This document shows, piece after piece, positions 22,046 through 32,800 of a stretch of 64,000 bases of DNA (position 1 is the first letter of the stretch; the number at the start of each line of letters is the position of its first letter). Made by a program: the position numbers and the translations under genes. The DNA is taken from assembly GCA_963580285.1 (NCBI GenBank), contig OY757011.1, positions 100,904,316 through 100,968,315 of the forward strand. The letters are read 5' to 3'. This stretch comes from Lucinisca nassula. Lineage: Eukaryota > Mollusca > Bivalvia > Lucinida > Lucinidae. The notes beneath the pieces are model-generated. The model had not been told where the DNA came from, did not search any database, and was given only the letters and a program-made list of their open reading frames with translations.

Positions 22046-22129
22046 AAAACAATATCATGGTTTGCAAAAAAAATGCTGTTAACCAGTTGTTCTTTGATGA
22101 AGATATCTTATTTTCCTTAATACTGCTAG

Positions 22130-22205
22130 AAAACATAGATTGTGGGTAATCGTTAAAACCGCCTCATCGAGGCTGTTCTAACGAGCACCCTGAATCTTTG
22201 TTCGA
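22130..22205. repeat. GCCTC hairpin
   Basis: ACATAGATTGTGGGTAATCG with AAAACCGCCTCATCGAGGC and a weaker right arm. Same family as 22440-22510, 23010-23065, 26975-27045, 27595-27710 and 39265-39370. Confidence 0.65.
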
Positions 22206-22227
22206 AAACTTCAACAACATATATATT

Positions 22228-22360
22228 CAGGTAACATGTGAGACGCCAACAAGGTCTGGTGATTTTGCTGCGGGTACTCCGGTTTCGCCCACCTATGGTT
22301 AACCATCCGCTCGATATGAGTGGAAATATCTTGAACTGGCTATAAAACCAAATCCAAAAC
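22228..22360 (+). mobile_element. SINE-2, 5'-truncated copy
   Basis: Repeats the body and tail of 21826-22045 (AACATGTGAGACGCC to ATAAAACCAAATCC) without the tRNA-like head. Confidence 0.8.
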
Positions 22361-22439
22361 TTAAACAACCAAACAATATCATGGTCTAAAAACGCTTTTA
22401 ACTAGTTCTTTGATGGATCTTATTTTCCCTAGCACTGAT

Positions 22440-22810
22440 AGAAAACATAGATTGTGGGTACTCGTTAAAACCGCCTCGTCGAGGCTGTTCTAAAGAGTAC
22501 CCTGTGTCTACAGCAACTGATCTTGAACTGCATTGTTTGCTATTTACATTGATAATGATGCTTGTTAATATGATACACTGTAAAAAAGACATAATAAAGT
22601 GCAAGGGTATGTACAGTAAGTATCTGAAAAGAAGAACTTATTGAGCCCCACTTTACTCATGTGCGGTTAGGTTCTGTTCCACATTCTATTAGATTCTATT
22701 AGAGCCGGGTCTGGAGTGATAATATTTTGCGTGTTTCTTCAAAATAAATATCTTGTGTGTATTGACCAGAATCGCCTCATCGAGGCATTTCTAATAAGTA
22801 TACATAACAT
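22440..22810. repeat. Further GCCTC hairpins
   Basis: One copy at 22440-22510 (GTGGGTACTCGTTAAAACCG) and one at 22745-22805 (AGAATCGCCTCATCGAGGC). Confidence 0.6.
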
Positions 22811-23351
22811 ATATTTTCAAGATCAAATTTACCACTTTAGAGGTTTCTGTGATGAACGTAATCGATGTTCGAGCCATTAAGTGTTACTGTATTTGTACGC
22901 TTAAATAATAAAGTTATCATTAAAGTAACCACACTAAATTAAAATCTGCATTTACTGAACCAGAATATGAAAATTTGCGACATTTTTCTTTATTTTACTC
23001 CAAACATAGATTTAAAGGTGCTCATTAAAATCGACTCATTGAGATGCTTCTAACGAGTACCAACAAAAAATATCGGAACATTATGCCTACATAATATCAA
23101 CCCCCTAAAAGCCCACTTTTAGGTAGTAAAACTGAGGTTTACAAGGGTAATTTTTTTTTTATTTCTTAATAGAACCACCTCGTTGAGGTAAAGTGAATTA
23201 GGTGAGATGCGCTGACAGACATTTCTGTTGATGTTCGGTAACTGACACAATATCTAAACGATATTGTTAAATGGCCAAGGAACTCATGTCTAGATCGCTG
23301 GACCAGACATACCCTACCCCCCTCCCCACAAGCCACCCCAGACCCGTTTTG
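22811..23351. other. Spacer with degenerate hairpin at 23010-23065
   Basis: Contains one GCCTC-type hairpin with an altered apex (AATCGACTCATTGAGATG) and a pyrimidine-rich tract at 23310-23345. No gene recognised. Confidence 0.45.
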
Positions 23352-23464
23352 TTGCACTTTGTGGTACTTTGTGCTTCACTTTGTGGTACTTTGTGCTTCA
23401 CTTTGTGGTACTTTGTGGTACTTTGTGGTACTTTGTAGTACTTTGTGGTACTTTGTGGTATTTA
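23352..23464 (+). repeat. ACTTTGTGGT satellite array
   Basis: About eleven 10-bp ACTTTGTGGT units with GCTTC variants, ending GGTATTTAGTA, exactly as the complement of 20790-20905 ends. Confidence 0.9.
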
Positions 23465-24151
23465 GTATAACCGCAACAGACGGGTTCGTAGAAATACCGG
23501 AACACACCAAAACACCGGAACACACTTGTAATTACCGGAACACACTCATTTTTTTTTATTTTATATCATTTAAAACCGTATTTATGACTTAATCACAGTT
23601 TTAGTGTGTATGATGTTGTTACTAACAATTCTGATCCGACAATCATACATGATAAATTAATCTTATTCCATTTCATTTTTATAGAAAATGTGTTCCGATG
23701 CGGAGGGTCTGAATATTGAAGAGATATTTAGTTTAAGGTTACAACTCTCTGATAAACTCGTCTGATTACAAAATGAAGTCGATTTGCATATTTTTCCATA
23801 AAAAAATAAATAAAGATTTGACATTTCCAACAATGTGCCTCCGTTTCAGACGATAAACATGAACTGTCAAAACCGTTAGCTGGGAAATAATAACAAAATG
23901 TTATCTGAAATTTTTAACCAGTCTGCTTAGTGCTGAATGTCCGCCCCATGCTTTTGCCCTGTCTGATGTTATATGTGGTTTACGGCCTAATGAACAGATA
24001 AGGTCATGTCTGTCCGTAATGCACCAGTCTTTTGGTCTTATTCTGAGCAGAGAATGAAAAAGGATAACTGGTGATGAAACATAGCAAGACATGTTTTTAT
24101 ATTTGCACAGTTTTATTTCATCATCAATCAATTCATTATAAAACATGTTAT

Positions 24152-24152
24152 A

Positions 24153-24222
<70 letters not shown>

Positions 24223-24270
24223 TTAAACAATGTATATAGTACATAAAAACACTATGTATACACAAAAATC

Positions 24271-24306
<36 letters not shown>
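24152..24306. repeat. Two (CT)n tracts around a duplicated 53-bp segment
   Basis: (CT)n at 24152-24220 and 24272-24306. The segment after each (AAACAATGTATATAGTACAT, ending ACAAAAATCAACT) is the same, so tract plus flank were duplicated as a unit of about 85 bp. Confidence 0.9.
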
Positions 24307-24308
<2 letters not shown>

Positions 24309-24454
24309 AAACAATGTATATAGTACATAAAAACACTATGTATACACAAAAATCAACTAAACTAAAGAATTTGAAGAAGCACCCCAATTTTTGCAATGCC
24401 ATGAGAAAACCTGTCATCAAACATATGTTGCCAGCAAAGGTCCAGATCAGACTG

Positions 24455-24628
24455 TGTAGCGATGCGAGTTGGACCGTCCATGCATATTTACCATGTTTAC
24501 TCTTTGGTTCCACTAAGCCGCAGGGCTTGATCTGTCATTTCAATTAGTCCAACAAAATGGCAAAAAACGTCACTTTAATGACCTATTAAGTGTTGATGAG
24601 GATGTTAAACCTCAAATTAAACAATGCC
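24455..24628 (+). mobile_element. Diverged SINE-1 fragment
   Basis: GCGAGTTGGACCGTCCATGC, GCAGGGCTTGAT and a GATGTTAAACCTCAAATT tail match SINE-1 with many differences; the head is missing. Confidence 0.7.
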
Positions 24629-24984
24629 CATTTTTTTATAAATTAATCCCCATAATAATTCTTTTTTTAATTAAAATAACATATTGAGGTTCACATGGTT
24701 AATTGATGAATTATAACTTTCTATAATTTACCTAACATTTACTGGATCACACTGCCATATAGCAGGATTAATCATTTGATTCTTAACTGAGCCAGGGTGA
24801 ATAAAGTATGTTCACATGTTAAATTTGGTCAAACTATGACATACCAAATATATATTAAGCATATATCCCCCCCCTCCCCCCAAAAAACTATTTAATTGGC
24901 CCCAAACAATTTTTTTGAGTGTGTTCTGATAATTACCAGTGTGTTCCGGTGTTTTGGTGTGTTCCGGTATTTCTACGAACCGTC

Positions 24985-26595
24985 AACAGACAGTTTGAGT
25001 CTGTGTACACCCGGGAACAAGTAGGTGCCCCTCCATCAAAAGGACCAAGCCCCTATCCAGACATAGATGACCTATTCATTGACCCAAATGGGGTCAGAAA
25101 ACTACTAGACCGTCTTAACCCCCACAAATCCTCAGGTCCTGATGACCTCAGCGCCCGTGTGTTAAAAGAATGCAGCGCAGAAATTGCTCCAGTCCTTGCC
25201 TGCATCTTCAATCAGTCCCTGGCCCAGGGTAAGGTCCCAGATGATTGGCTTCAAGCCAATGTGGCACCCATTTACAAGAAAGGGGAAAAGTATGACCCTG
25301 CCAATTATAGGCCTGTATCACTGACTTGTATTTGCTGTAAGTCTCTGGAGCACATCATCGTGGGCAAAATCATGCAACATCTTTCAGAGCACAAGATCCT
25401 TGTCGAATCCCAACATGGATTTAGAAGCGGTAGGTCATGTGAGACCCAGCTTGTCCAGTTCATCCACGACCTACAGGAAAACCTGGACGGGGCCCATAAT
25501 AGGGGTCACAAACAAACAGACCTAATTATTATGGACTTCGCTAAGGCTTTCGATAAAGTCCCCCACAGAAGACTTCTGTATAAACTGGAGTACTATGGTA
25601 TCCGAAATGATACCCTCCAGTGGATTTCTGCTTGGCTATCCGGACGAACACAAAGAGTCGTACTTGACGGTGTTTGCTCTGACCCCGCCCCGGTGCTGTC
25701 TGGTGTCCCACAAGGTTCCGTGCTGGGACCGATATTGTTTTTGATTTTTATTAATGACCTGCCAGACAACATCAACTCTACAATCCGCCTTTTCGCTGAC
25801 GATTGTGTACTGTATAGAAATATAAGAGGGTCTGATGACCTACAGATACTTCAAGATGACTTGGAAAAGTTGGCTACCTGGGAAGAGGCATGGCTCATGA
25901 AATTTAATGTCGCCAAATGTCACTCTATGAGAGTGACAAGGCACCCCCCACATAAACAGATGGTCCATGGTTATACATTACATAACCAGGTTTTAGAGAA
26001 CGTTTCTTCTGCTAAATACTTAGGAGTTCAAATCACTGATGACCTCGAGTGGGGTCAACACATTAATGAGATAACTAATAAAATTACTAAGACACTCGGT
26101 TTCCTTCGTAGAAATTTGGCCTTCGCACCGAGGGAAACCAAGGATGCTGCATACAAAACCTTAGTCCGCCCCAAGCTTGAATATGCAGCTCCAGTTTGGA
26201 TGCCCTATCATCAAAAGGAGACTGATAGAATAGAAAAAGTTCAGAGGACTGCTGCTCGCTGGACCTGCAGACGTTGGCGCAACCAAAGTCACGTTGGAGA
26301 GATGCTTGAAGAACTCCAGTGGCCGACTCTGCAGGAAAGGCGAGAGCAGGCTTCGCTGACTCTATTCTATAAAATCCACAATAATTTAGCCATTATAGAT
26401 AAGAGTAGGTACCTATCTGAAGCTGGTGGAGGATGTAGGAGAACCAGGTCCCATCCCTTTCAGTATCACCGTCCTAATGCTTATACGGATGGTTTTAAGA
26501 GTTCTTTTTTCCCCAGGACAATTGCAACTTGGAATGGCCTTAGAATCGAAGCTGTCTCTTCTGAGACAGTTGATGGGTTTAAGGCCAAAATATAA
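24985..26595 (+). CDS. CR1/Jockey-like LINE reverse transcriptase (5' truncated, ORF intact)
   Basis: About 536 codons with LNPHKSSGPDDLSARVLKEC, APIYKKGEKYDPANYRPVSL, QHGFRSGRSCETQL, DFAKAFDKVPHRRLLYKL, GVPQGSVLGPILFLIFINDL and the catalytic FADDCVLY, then AKYLGVQITDDLEW and the C-terminal connection domain to a stop at 26595. The motif order is that of CR1/Jockey-group LINEs. The apurinic endonuclease that should precede it is absent; upstream lies the TIR element 23482-24983, and the open frame continuing into that element is chance. Probably not mobile, but recently active since the RT is open. A 3' UTR follows. Confidence 0.85.
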   Translation, partial: NRQFESVYTREQVGAPPSKGPSPYPDIDDLFIDPNGVRKLLDRLNPHKSSGPDDLSARVLKECSAEIAPVLACIFNQSLAQGKVPDDWLQANVAPIYKKGEKYDPANYRPVSLTCICCKSLEHIIVGKIMQHLSEHKILVESQHGFRSGRSCETQLVQFIHDLQENLDGAHNRGHKQTDLIIMDFAKAFDKVPHRRLLYKLEYYGIRNDTLQWISAWLSGRTQRVVLDGVCSDPAPVLSGVPQGSVLGPILFLIFINDLPDNINSTIRLFADDCVLYRNIRGSDDLQILQDDLEKLATWEEAWLMKFNVAKCHSMRVTRHPPHKQMVHGYTLHNQVLENVSSAKYLGVQITDDLEWGQHINEITNKITKTLGFLRRNLAFAPRETKDAAYKTLVRPKLEYAAPVWMPYHQKETDRIEKVQRTAARWTCRRWRNQSHVGEMLEELQWPTLQERREQASLTLFYKIHNNLAIIDKSRYLSEAGGGCRRTRSHPFQYHRPNAYTDGFKSSFFPRTIATWNGLRIEAVSSETVDGFKAKI

Positions 26596-26900
26596 TATCC
26601 TAGGGTTGGGCAGGGGATAGGCATGGATTCCTTCCTCTGATGGCTTCTTGTAAATAGTTTTAATCTGCTGGTGGCTGTGTCACAAAGCTCTTTTTGGGGG
26701 TGGGGATTGAAAACATTTGTGCCACACCCCAAACCTGTTATCATGGTCAGAATTGACCGAAAACAGTATCGGGAGAAAGAAAGAAAGAAAAAGTCGGCCA
26801 AAGACGACTCGGCCCAAATCGTCCAATTTTTTTCAAAACAGCTCGGCCCAAATCACCTCAACTTTGAAAGACCTCTCAGACTAATAAGACAAAGCAAATA
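26596..26900 (+). mobile_element. CR1-like 3' UTR and following unassigned sequence
   Basis: Typical LINE trailer (AGGGTTGGGCAGGGGATAGG) ending near a GAGAAAGAAAGAAAGAAA run at 26771-26790. Beyond that come repeated CTCGGCCCAAATC motifs, also seen at 19712-19732. Confidence 0.6.
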
Positions 26901-26974
26901 TTAGTATTGAAATAATTTGATGTAGGCACTTTTATTGCTCTGTATCTGATGTACATAGACCTTATTTTTCTTAT

Positions 26975-27050
26975 TTCTGCTCTAAAATATAGATTGTGGA
27001 TACTCTTTAGAACCGCCTCGATGAGGCGGTTCAAACGACCCTGCCTGTTA
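26975..27050. repeat. GCCTC hairpin
   Basis: AGAACCGCCTCGATGAGGCG apex with a decayed right arm. Confidence 0.65.
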
Positions 27051-27084
27051 ATGCAATATATTATATTATGGGGATAACTAAGAA

Positions 27085-27290
27085 ATTAACAAACAAAATT
27101 GAGGCTTCTTACACTACACTCCTTGACAATGCGGATTCCCTTAAGTACCACATGACGCCCCCATTTTAACGCCCCGGATGATATGCTGCACCCCACTTTT
27201 ATACAGTAAGGTAAACCTTATTTTTCTTATTAAATGAAATGGAATGCTCATATTAGCAACATGTGTACAAAGGCTAATTCGACATATTTG
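27085..27290 (+). pseudogene. CR1-like LINE remnant, split
   Basis: DNADSLKY (27100-27125) and WNAHISNMCTKANS (27241-27282) are adjacent parts of the conserved LINE segment NVDSIKYLGV...WNTHISNVCTKANS seen at 58880-58970. About 110 bases of MITE end separate them. Confidence 0.6.
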
Positions 27291-27772
27291 CATTATTTGC
27301 TGGCTTCCAGCTTGCACATTGTCAATATTGGAAAAACAGGTAACCAGACCCCCTGACCTTTTAAGGTCAGGGGGGTCTGGTTACCTGTTTTTCCAACGCT
27401 GATAACCTTCAGACTAGGAACCAGCAGATAATGCAAATAATGTGAATAGAACATTTGGCTTCTTAAGGTGAAATCTGGATCATTGCTCCTAAGATGTACA
27501 TTACGAAAACAGGCCCATTCAAATACATTGAAAATTTTATCGCCTAAAACGACAATTTTCAGATGAAAAATCGTGAGTTTTCTTATTTCTGCTCAAAATA
27601 TTAATTGTGGGTACAAGTTAGAGCCTCCGCATTGAGGCGGTTCTAACGAGTACCCATAGTCTATATTTTATAAGGCAGTTCTAACCAGTACCCATAATCT
27701 ATGTTTTAGAGCAGAAATAAGAAAAATAAGGTTTACCTTACTGTATAAAAGTGGGGTGCAGCATATCATCCG
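27176..27772. mobile_element. Composite hairpin element with ~57-bp inverted ends
   Basis: Left end 27176-27230 (TGATATGCTGCACCCCAC, TAAGGTAAACCTTATTTTTC) is the complement of 27716-27772. Inside are a CR1 remnant, a strong hairpin (27329-27396), the left end of an M1 MITE (27497) and a GCCTC hairpin (27595-27710). Looks like several MITEs merged. Confidence 0.65.
27329..27396. repeat. Near-perfect hairpin, ~33-bp arms
   Basis: GGAAAAACAGGTAACCAGAC on the left is complemented by GTCTGGTTACCTGTTTTTCC on the right around TTTTAA, with one extra G. Weaker pairing continues outward (GCATTATTTGCTGG with CCAGCAGATAATGC). Confidence 0.9.
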
Positions 27773-27774
27773 CC

Positions 27775-28690
27775 ACATCTTGCCTGGCTGACACGCTCAA
27801 AATGTTTGTCTTGATGTTCTTTAGGTTGACATCAAAACTCGGTCACTTTGGTTAAAAATTAGGTCACCTAGCCAAATAAAAAAAAAACCTTGTTATTTCT
27901 CTAGAGGTCACATATTTTAAGAAATTGTTATGAATTTTGCTCTAAATGTTTGTCTTGATGATTTCTAGGTCAAGTTTGACATTGGTCACTTGCGGTAAAA
28001 ACTTAGGTCACCAGGCCAAATTAGAGGAAAACCTTGTTAGCAATCTAGCGGTCACATTTTGGATTTGATTGTCATGAATATGAAAAAAATGTTTGTCTTG
28101 ACTATTTCTAGGTCAGGTTTGAAACTGGGTTACTTTGGGTCAAAAACTAGGCCAAATGAAAGGAAAACCTTGTGAACACTTTAGAGACCACAAATTTGAA
28201 GCAGTCAGCATGCATTTTGCTCCAAATGTTTGTCTGGGTGATTCCTAGGTCAAGTTGGAAACTCTGTCACATGGGGCCAAAAACTAGGTCATCTGGTCAG
28301 ATCAAAGGAAGATCTTGTTAATTCTCAAACGGTCACATTTTTGAAGCAATCATCATGAATTTTGCTCAAAATTTGTTAGGTTGACTTCAAAACAGTTGGG
28401 GTAAAAAAAACTAGGTCTTCGGGTCAAATCAAAGGAAAACATTGTTAATACTAGAGGGCACATTTTTGAAGTAATCTTCATGAATCTTGCTCAAAATGTT
28501 TGTCTTGATGATTTCTAGGTCAAGTTTGAAACTGGGCCACTTGGTGTCAAAAACTAGGTCACTCAGCCAAAACACAGAAAAACCTTGTTGACACTCTAGA
28601 GGCCATATTTTTCAAGTGATCATCATGAAGCTTGTTCAAAAAGGTTGCTGTGATGATTTCCAGGGGACTCTTGGTCAGACTGTTTCTTTT
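27775..28690 (+). mobile_element. Helitron-like core-repeat array (AGGTCAAG family)
   Basis: About six ~140-bp units share TGTTTGTCTTGATGATTTC, AGGTCAAGTTTGAAACTGGG and AAAACCTTGTTAACACTC. No hairpin head was found; the array starts at the edge of the composite MITE, so it may be 5' truncated. Confidence 0.6.
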
Positions 28691-28740
28691 GATGAATTTT
28701 AACCCATTTTGTACTGGAAACCCCAAAATGGGTAGTTGGT

Positions 28741-28806
28741 AAACACTGCAGTCCCAGATCAGATGCCATGTTGCGGCATCTGATCAGGACCTAAACTGTT
28801 TGCAAA
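28741..28806. repeat. CTGATC hairpin (AGATGCC type)
   Basis: CCCAGATCAGATGCC and GGCATCTGATCAGGAC pair across a short loop, flanked by remnants of the CAAACAGTG outer arm. Similar hairpins: 29968, 35239, 38311, 38510, 52989, 60598. Confidence 0.8.
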
Positions 28807-28917
28807 AATATCAGCCATTTTCCAAAAATTTTTTCAAGAAAACACAACCAGACACCCCTAAAGTTTGAAATGGACTCCTGCTGTATCATATTCTCCCAAA
28901 GTGCTATGATACTAAGG

Positions 28918-29208
28918 TGAGCCGCCCATCGAGGCCTGGTGAAAGCTCTGGCTTCCATGCAGAGCTTAAACCAACCGCACATGAGTACTGGTATTAAACT
29001 GCTTAGAAGGTCTAAGCCTGCCCAGGCAAAGTGGTGTGAGTAGGACCATCCATACAAATATACCCTGTTGGTTCCATTGGGCGGCAGGAATTGAGATGTC
29101 ATTTCATCCTAATGTCGGGTAAAAGTCCCACAAAATTGGAAGCAACATTTCCAAAATGACCAAAATAGTGTTGATGGGGATGTTAAATCTAAAATCAAAC
29201 AAATAAAC
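28918..29208 (+). mobile_element. SINE-1, near full length
   Basis: Runs from GCCGCCCATCGAGGCC through GAGTACTGGTATTAAACTGC to the tail AAATCAAACAAATAAA. Confidence 0.8.
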
Positions 29209-29283
29209 TCAGCTAAACCATCATGGCCCACTTGTTAAAATTTGTCTATTTCATTGCTTACAGTTTGGCCTGCAATGATTTTT

Positions 29284-29552
29284 AGCTCAGCTGTTTTCGA
29301 AGAAAACAACGAGGTATTGTCATAGCTGTGGCGTTGTCTTCATCGTCGTCTTGCAAAAACTTGGACATTTTGTAATATCTCTGTCATTACTGAACATATT
29401 TACTTGCAACTCGGACTAGTTGTTCATATGAAAAGGGGAACTCATACCAATAGGTGAGGTAACCCTCAAAATATTTTTGACACAGTTATGCCCCTTTTTC
29501 GACCTAGAATTTTTGCAGACGAGCGTTGGCACCCGCATGCAGTGCTCTTGTT
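29284..29552 (+). mobile_element. Short Helitron-like element upstream of COX18
   Basis: T-rich flank, hairpin head AGCTCAGCTGTTTTCG, TCATCGTCGTC tract, one core, and right end GTGCTCTTG|TT. It ends about 125 bases before the COX18 ATG, so it may form part of the promoter region. Confidence 0.6.
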
Positions 29553-29675
29553 CACTTTTGGTACTGTTCCAGGAAGCAACTTTTTGCAACCATTCCAATT
29601 GTTACTAAATTTCCAGGTAGCTGTTAACCTTTCCTGAGCACTAGACCATTTGGAAACAGTAGGCCTTTCTGTAAA

Positions 29676-29804
29676 ATGGTGTATGCTGGAGGCAAATTAC
29701 CATTAAACTACACACTGGCAAGACAGCTGAATGTTAGCTACTCAGTATGGAGGAGTTTGTCAGTTTCACCAGCAGTAAATAGCAGATGGAGTTCAAGATC
29801 TCAG
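29676..29804 (+). CDS. COX18: COX18 exon 1 (start codon and presequence)
   Basis: ATG at 29676 opens 43 codons beginning MVYAGGKLPLNYT and ending RSQ at a CAG|GTAAAT donor (phase 0). The peptide has several Arg/Lys, many Ser and no acidic residue, as expected for a mitochondrial targeting sequence. Exon 2 begins in phase 0, which supports the join. A Helitron-like element ends about 125 bases upstream, so 5' UTR and core promoter must be short or lie in that element. This is the least certain exon because presequences are poorly conserved. Confidence 0.68.
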
Positions 29805-32800
29805 GTAAATTCCCTCTCTCTCTGCGGGCATTGGTGGCTCAGCCGTCACTCTGGCAGCAAATTGATCACAATCCCCCTCTCTTTTCAAGAAGGGCAGCTA
29901 ATACCGTAATAATCCTAAGTATTGGTTCAGATAGGCATAATTATTATGCAAATAATGCAGAACCATATCAGACTGCTCCTTCAGGAGCAGGAGCAGTCTG
30001 ATCTGGCACTACACTGCCATTCCATCAGCACCTTTTGGACTCCATGCTGGATCATGAAACTAGTTATGCCCCCCCCCCCCCCCCCCCCACCGGGGGGGGG
30101 AGGAGGGAGACATATTGTTTTTGGTGCGGATCCCGTTTGCGTCAGTGTCCGAGTAGCCTGTTTGAAGCACTGTATCTCCTGAACCTATGGATGGATTTAT
30201 AGACACATCACTAGGATGGTGGAAACAAATTAATTAATTTTAGTCAAACTTGGTACAATAAATCATTACAACATACCGCAGATTTGATTAGATTCTCTTG
30301 ATCTTGCTCTCATTTTCAAGGTCACAGCGACCCAAAAACAGTCATTTTTGGGCCAAAAATGGCTTGTCTGCACTCTATCTCATTAAAGAATTTATTAATT
30401 TTAGTCGAACTTGGTACAATATATCATTACAACATACCGCAGACTTGACTAGACCTCATTTTCAAGGTCACAGTGATCCAAAAACAGTTATTTTGGGGTC
30501 AAAAATGGCTTGTCTGCACTCTATCTCATTAACGAATTGATTGATTTTAGTCAGTGGCTTGTTCGCAGCTTACAGTTTGGTGACTTTAACCTTGTTATTA
30601 AAGTCAAATGGGTGTTTAAGATATATTTATGGTGGGGGGACATTGTTTTCCTCTGAAAACATTTCTAGTTTGTTAAAATTTTAGGAGATTACTGCAAGTC
30701 CTCAAGGTGTCAAAATTTTTAGGACTTTTACATTATGTACCAAAATTAAAATTGCAGATTGCCAACTGGAAGGAGTATTTTCTGGTCACACAGGTCCTCT
30801 TGAAGATTTTGGAGTGCCCCATCACAATAAATCCTGTCTCTGTTTTTGTTTTCTTTTTTAACAAGGTAAGAGCCCCCTCCCCCCACCCATGCACACATTT
30901 TTTTTTTCTGGGAACCCTACCAAGCCTACTTTTTGGAGGCCTGCTCAAACTTTATCTGAGAAATTTTCATCTACTTTTAGGTAGTTGGGTATTTTTAAAG
31001 ATTTAACGCTTTTCGTATAAGTAAAATAAACAAAAAAATGACCTACCTACCAACCCCAAAATGTTTTGAGACACACTGTGAAACAGACCCCTTTTTTTTT
31101 TTAGCTCACCAGAGCCGAAGGCTCCGTGGGAGCTTATAGTAAGGCAGTGATCCGCCGTCGGTCGTCCGCGTCTGCGTCCGCGTCCGCGTCTGCGTCAACA
31201 TTTTCAAATGACTTCTCCTCAGAAACTGCTGGGCCAATTGAAACCAAATTACATGTGGAGTCTCTATGGGAAGGGGGAACGAAAGTTTGTTCGGGAGGAC
31301 TGGGTCACATGACCAAGATGGCCGCGATGCCCATATATGGTAAAAACCTTTAAAAATCTTCTTCTCAAGAACCGAACAGCCGATGATCTTGAAACTTGGT
31401 ATGCAGTATCAGGGACTCGGGCCCTACCAAGTTTGTTCAAATGATGACCTTTGGTTGACCTTGACCTGTTTTACGTCAAGGTCAAATTTGGTCACTTAGA
31501 CATTTGTATGGAAAAATGGCAAAACAGTGGATTTTTTTCTGATTGTATGTTAGCTAGTGGCATCAGAAATGGTATTAGCAATCAGCTGAATGGAAGTTTA
31601 TCAGTTTCAGAGGTCAAGGTCATTTACCGACCTTTGTCCAGGATGGCTCAGATTCAGTATTTTCATCTTCTTCTTCACTTAAACTACTTGGCCAATTGAA
31701 ACCAAATTACATGTGGAGCCTCTATGGAATGGGGGAACGAAAGTTTGTTCATGAGGACTGGGTCACATGACCAATATGGCCGCCATGCCCATATATGGTA
31801 AAAACCTTTAAAAATCTTCTTCTCAAGAACCGAACAGCCGATGATCTTGAAACTTGGTATGCAGCATCAGGGACTCTGGCCCTACCAAGTTTGTTCGAAT
31901 GATGACCTTTGGTTGACCTTGACCTGTTTTACGTCAAGGTCAAATTTGGTCACTTAGACATTTGTATGGAAAAATGGCAAAACAGTGGATTTTTCTGATT
32001 TATATTAGCTAGTGGCATCAGAAATGGTATTAACAATCAGCTGAATGGAAGTTTATCAGTTCCAAAGGTCAAGGTCATTTACCGACCTTTGTCTTGGATG
32101 GCTCAAATTCAGTATTTTTATCTTCTTCTTCACTTAAACTACTTGGACAATTGAAACCAAATTACATGTGGAGCCTCTATGGAATGAGGGAACAAAAGTT
32201 TGTTCGTGAGGACTGGGTCACATGACCAATATGGCCACCATGCCCATATATGGTAAAAACCTTTAAAAATCTTTTTCTCAAGAACGGAATGGCCGATGGT
32301 CTTGAAACTTGGTATGCAGCATCAGGGACTCTGGCCCTACCAAGTTTGTTCAAATGATGACCTTTGGTTGACCTTGACCTGTTTTACATCAAGGTCAAAT
32401 TTAGTCACTTAGACATTTGTATGGAAACATGGCAAAACTGGATTTTTCTGAATGTGTATTAGCTTTTGGCATCAGAAATGGTATTTACAATCAGCTGAAT
32501 GGAAGTTTATCAGTTCCAAAGGTCAAGGTCATTTACCGACCTTTGTCCAGGACACCTCAGATTCAGTACTTTTATTTTCTTCTTCACTTAAACTACCCGG
32601 CCAGTTGAAACCAAATTATATGTGGAGTCTCTATGGAATGAAGGAACGAAATTTTGTTCGTGATGACTGGGTCACATGACCAATATGGGCCGCCATGCCC
32701 ATTTATGGTAAAAACCTTTAAAAATCTTCTTCTCAAGAGCCGAATGGCCGATGATCTGGAAACTTGGTATGCAGCATCAGGGACTCTGGCCCTACCAAGT

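Larger units (their letters stand above)
23482..24983. mobile_element. Non-autonomous TIR element, ~1.5 kb
   Basis: Inverted ends of about 60 bp start GGTTCGTAGAAATACCGGAA and contain two CCGGAACACAC motifs; the right end is their complement at 24915-24982. CAACAGAC lies outside both ends (23474-23481 and 24984-24991), a candidate 8-bp target duplication, although GAC overlaps the inverted repeat. The interior holds (CT)n tracts and no transposase. Confidence 0.65.

Noticed and set aside
25593..26801. ORFs overlapping the LINE reverse transcriptase in other frames
   Set aside because: Shadows of the RT reading frame, with no domain of their own.
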